13,908 nt of DNA from NCBI GenBank assembly GCA_031278935.1, contig JAITJK010000022.1, positions 1-13,908 of the forward strand, read 5' to 3'. The notes beneath the pieces were generated by a model. That model was given only the letters and a program-made list of their open reading frames with translations. It did no database searches and was not told the DNA's origin. The position numbers and the translations under genes are program-made. The first letter of the stretch is position 1. The number at the start of each line of letters is the position of its first letter. The stretch comes from Spirochaetaceae bacterium. Its GTDB lineage: Bacteria; Spirochaetota; Spirochaetia; Treponematales; Breznakiellaceae. Shown in pieces: positions 13,123-13,908 of the stretch.

Positions 13123-13908
13123 GTCTCCCCCTTATGCAGGGCAGCATCCCCGCCGTCCTGCCGTAGTTCTGCTATAATAGTACGGGTTTCCTTATCAAAG
13201 AGACCCGCTTCCTCGCCCCGGTGGATAAGATCCGGCCTTAGAGCAAGGGTTTTTTCAACTCGTTTACGAAGACGCCACCGCCGTATGTTTTCATGGTGCC
13301 CCGAAAGTAACACATCGGGAACCTGGAGCATACCATAGCGGAAGGGCCGGGTATACTGGGGATATTCCAATAAGCCCCCGGAAAAACTTTCTTCTTCCAA
13401 TGACGCGGGGCTTATCACCGCTTTCCGTAAACGGTAGGTGGCATCGATGAGTACCAAAGCCGCCACTTCCCCAGAAGAAAGCACGTAATCCCCTAGGGAA
13501 ATCTCCTCGTCCACATAGGCGTCGATGATCCGCTGATCCAAGCCTTCATAGCGCCCGCACAGCAGCACTAGTTCGTCTTCCTCCGCCAAGGCCCTGGCCT
13601 TCTCTTGGGTAAAGGGCCGTCCCTGAGGGGACAAATAGATCACCCGCCGTTTAAGAACCGCCGGTGCGGCCTCCTCTAAACGGTTTGCAACCCCCACCGA
13701 AGCAAAGGCCCGCCCCACCGGTTCCGCCATCATAAGCATCCCGGCGCCCCCGCCATAGGGAGCGTCATCGCAGGTTTTGTGCTTGTCCCGCGCAAAATCC
13801 CGGATGTTTACAGAACGGTACGCAAGAAGCCCCCGCTCTACCGCCTTTCCCAGAATCGAAAGGGCAAAAAACGCGTCGATCAATTCAGGAAATAAAGAAC
13901 GGACCGTA
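13119..13908 (-). CDS. trmD: tRNA (guanine-N1)-methyltransferase TrmD, N-terminus outside the window
   Basis: TrmD methylates G37 of tRNAs using S-adenosylmethionine, which prevents +1 frameshifting. The reading frame continues to the window edge as TVRSLFPELIDAFF, the family N-terminus, so only about two or three residues are missing. A TTG at 13883 lies inside this segment and is not the start. Clear motifs: DDAPYGGGAGMLMM, LLCGRYEGLDQRI and EEISLGDYVLSSGEVAALVLIDA of the SAM-binding trefoil knot, with the catalytic Asp in LGDYVL. The C-terminal tRNA-binding part follows (YPQYTRP, VPDVLLSGHH, IRRWR). With 262 visible residues its length is normal. The stop overlaps the rplS start. SAH made by this enzyme is a substrate for MtnN. 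Confidence 0.97.
   Translation of the reverse strand, partial: TVRSLFPELIDAFFALSILGKAVERGLLAYRSVNIRDFARDKHKTCDDAPYGGGAGMLMMAEPVGRAFASVGVANRLEEAAPAVLKRRVIYLSPQGRPFTQEKARALAEEDELVLLCGRYEGLDQRIIDAYVDEEISLGDYVLSSGEVAALVLIDATYRLRKAVISPASLEEESFSGGLLEYPQYTRPFRYGMLQVPDVLLSGHHENIRRWRLRKRVEKTLALRPDLIHRGEEAGLFDKETRTIIAELRQDGGDAALHKGET

Overview
The window looks like chromosomal core sequence from a spirochaete, most likely of the Treponema lineage. This rests on protein content and gene order (trmD-rplS-yraN followed by small lineage-type proteins, def-fmt beside a kinase-less PASTA protein, and several secreted proteins I can only describe). No rRNA, tRNA, CRISPR array, transposase, prophage or plasmid gene is visible. 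I could run no database search, so the lineage call is an inference.

Layout. Positions 1-2387 (+ strand) hold the end of a membrane protein (possibly YggT family) and recG. Positions 2388-2549 are a convergent gap that includes most of a 131-bp element with terminal inverted repeats; its left arm overlaps the end of recG. Positions 2550-5231 (- strand) are an operon def -> fmt -> PASTA protein. It reads from a consensus-like promoter that faces away from the luxS promoter. Positions 5418-9683 (+ strand) carry luxS, a strong terminator, an acylphosphatase, a secreted protein of unknown function, a large RlpA-like DPBB/SPOR envelope protein with two internal repeat arrays, and a small secreted protein. 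Positions 9680-13908 (- strand) are a tightly packed string of genes read right to left: trmD (start just outside the window), rplS, yraN, a 78-codon gene, a zinc-finger-like protein, a diguanylate cyclase and mtnN (pfs).

How the genes fit together. Most are translation and tRNA housekeeping (TrmD, L19, Def, Fmt), DNA repair (RecG) or envelope (PASTA, SPOR). MtnN and LuxS are consecutive enzymes: MtnN cleaves S-adenosylhomocysteine to S-ribosylhomocysteine, and LuxS converts that to homocysteine and the AI-2 precursor DPD. MtnN is the last gene of a string that also carries a GGEEF protein, so two signalling chemistries (AI-2 and c-di-GMP) sit close together.

I found no clear new multi-gene system. 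The points most worth checking are at smaller scale: a double perfect hairpin embedded in frame in recG, the inverted-repeat element behind recG, a repeated -35 module shared by the divergent def and luxS promoters with an 11-nt homopolymer inside the def spacer, a degenerate RlpA-like protein with tandem repeats, and an orphan PASTA protein in the place where Firmicutes carry a PASTA kinase. No gap between genes exceeds 300 bases; the longest is 5895-6134.
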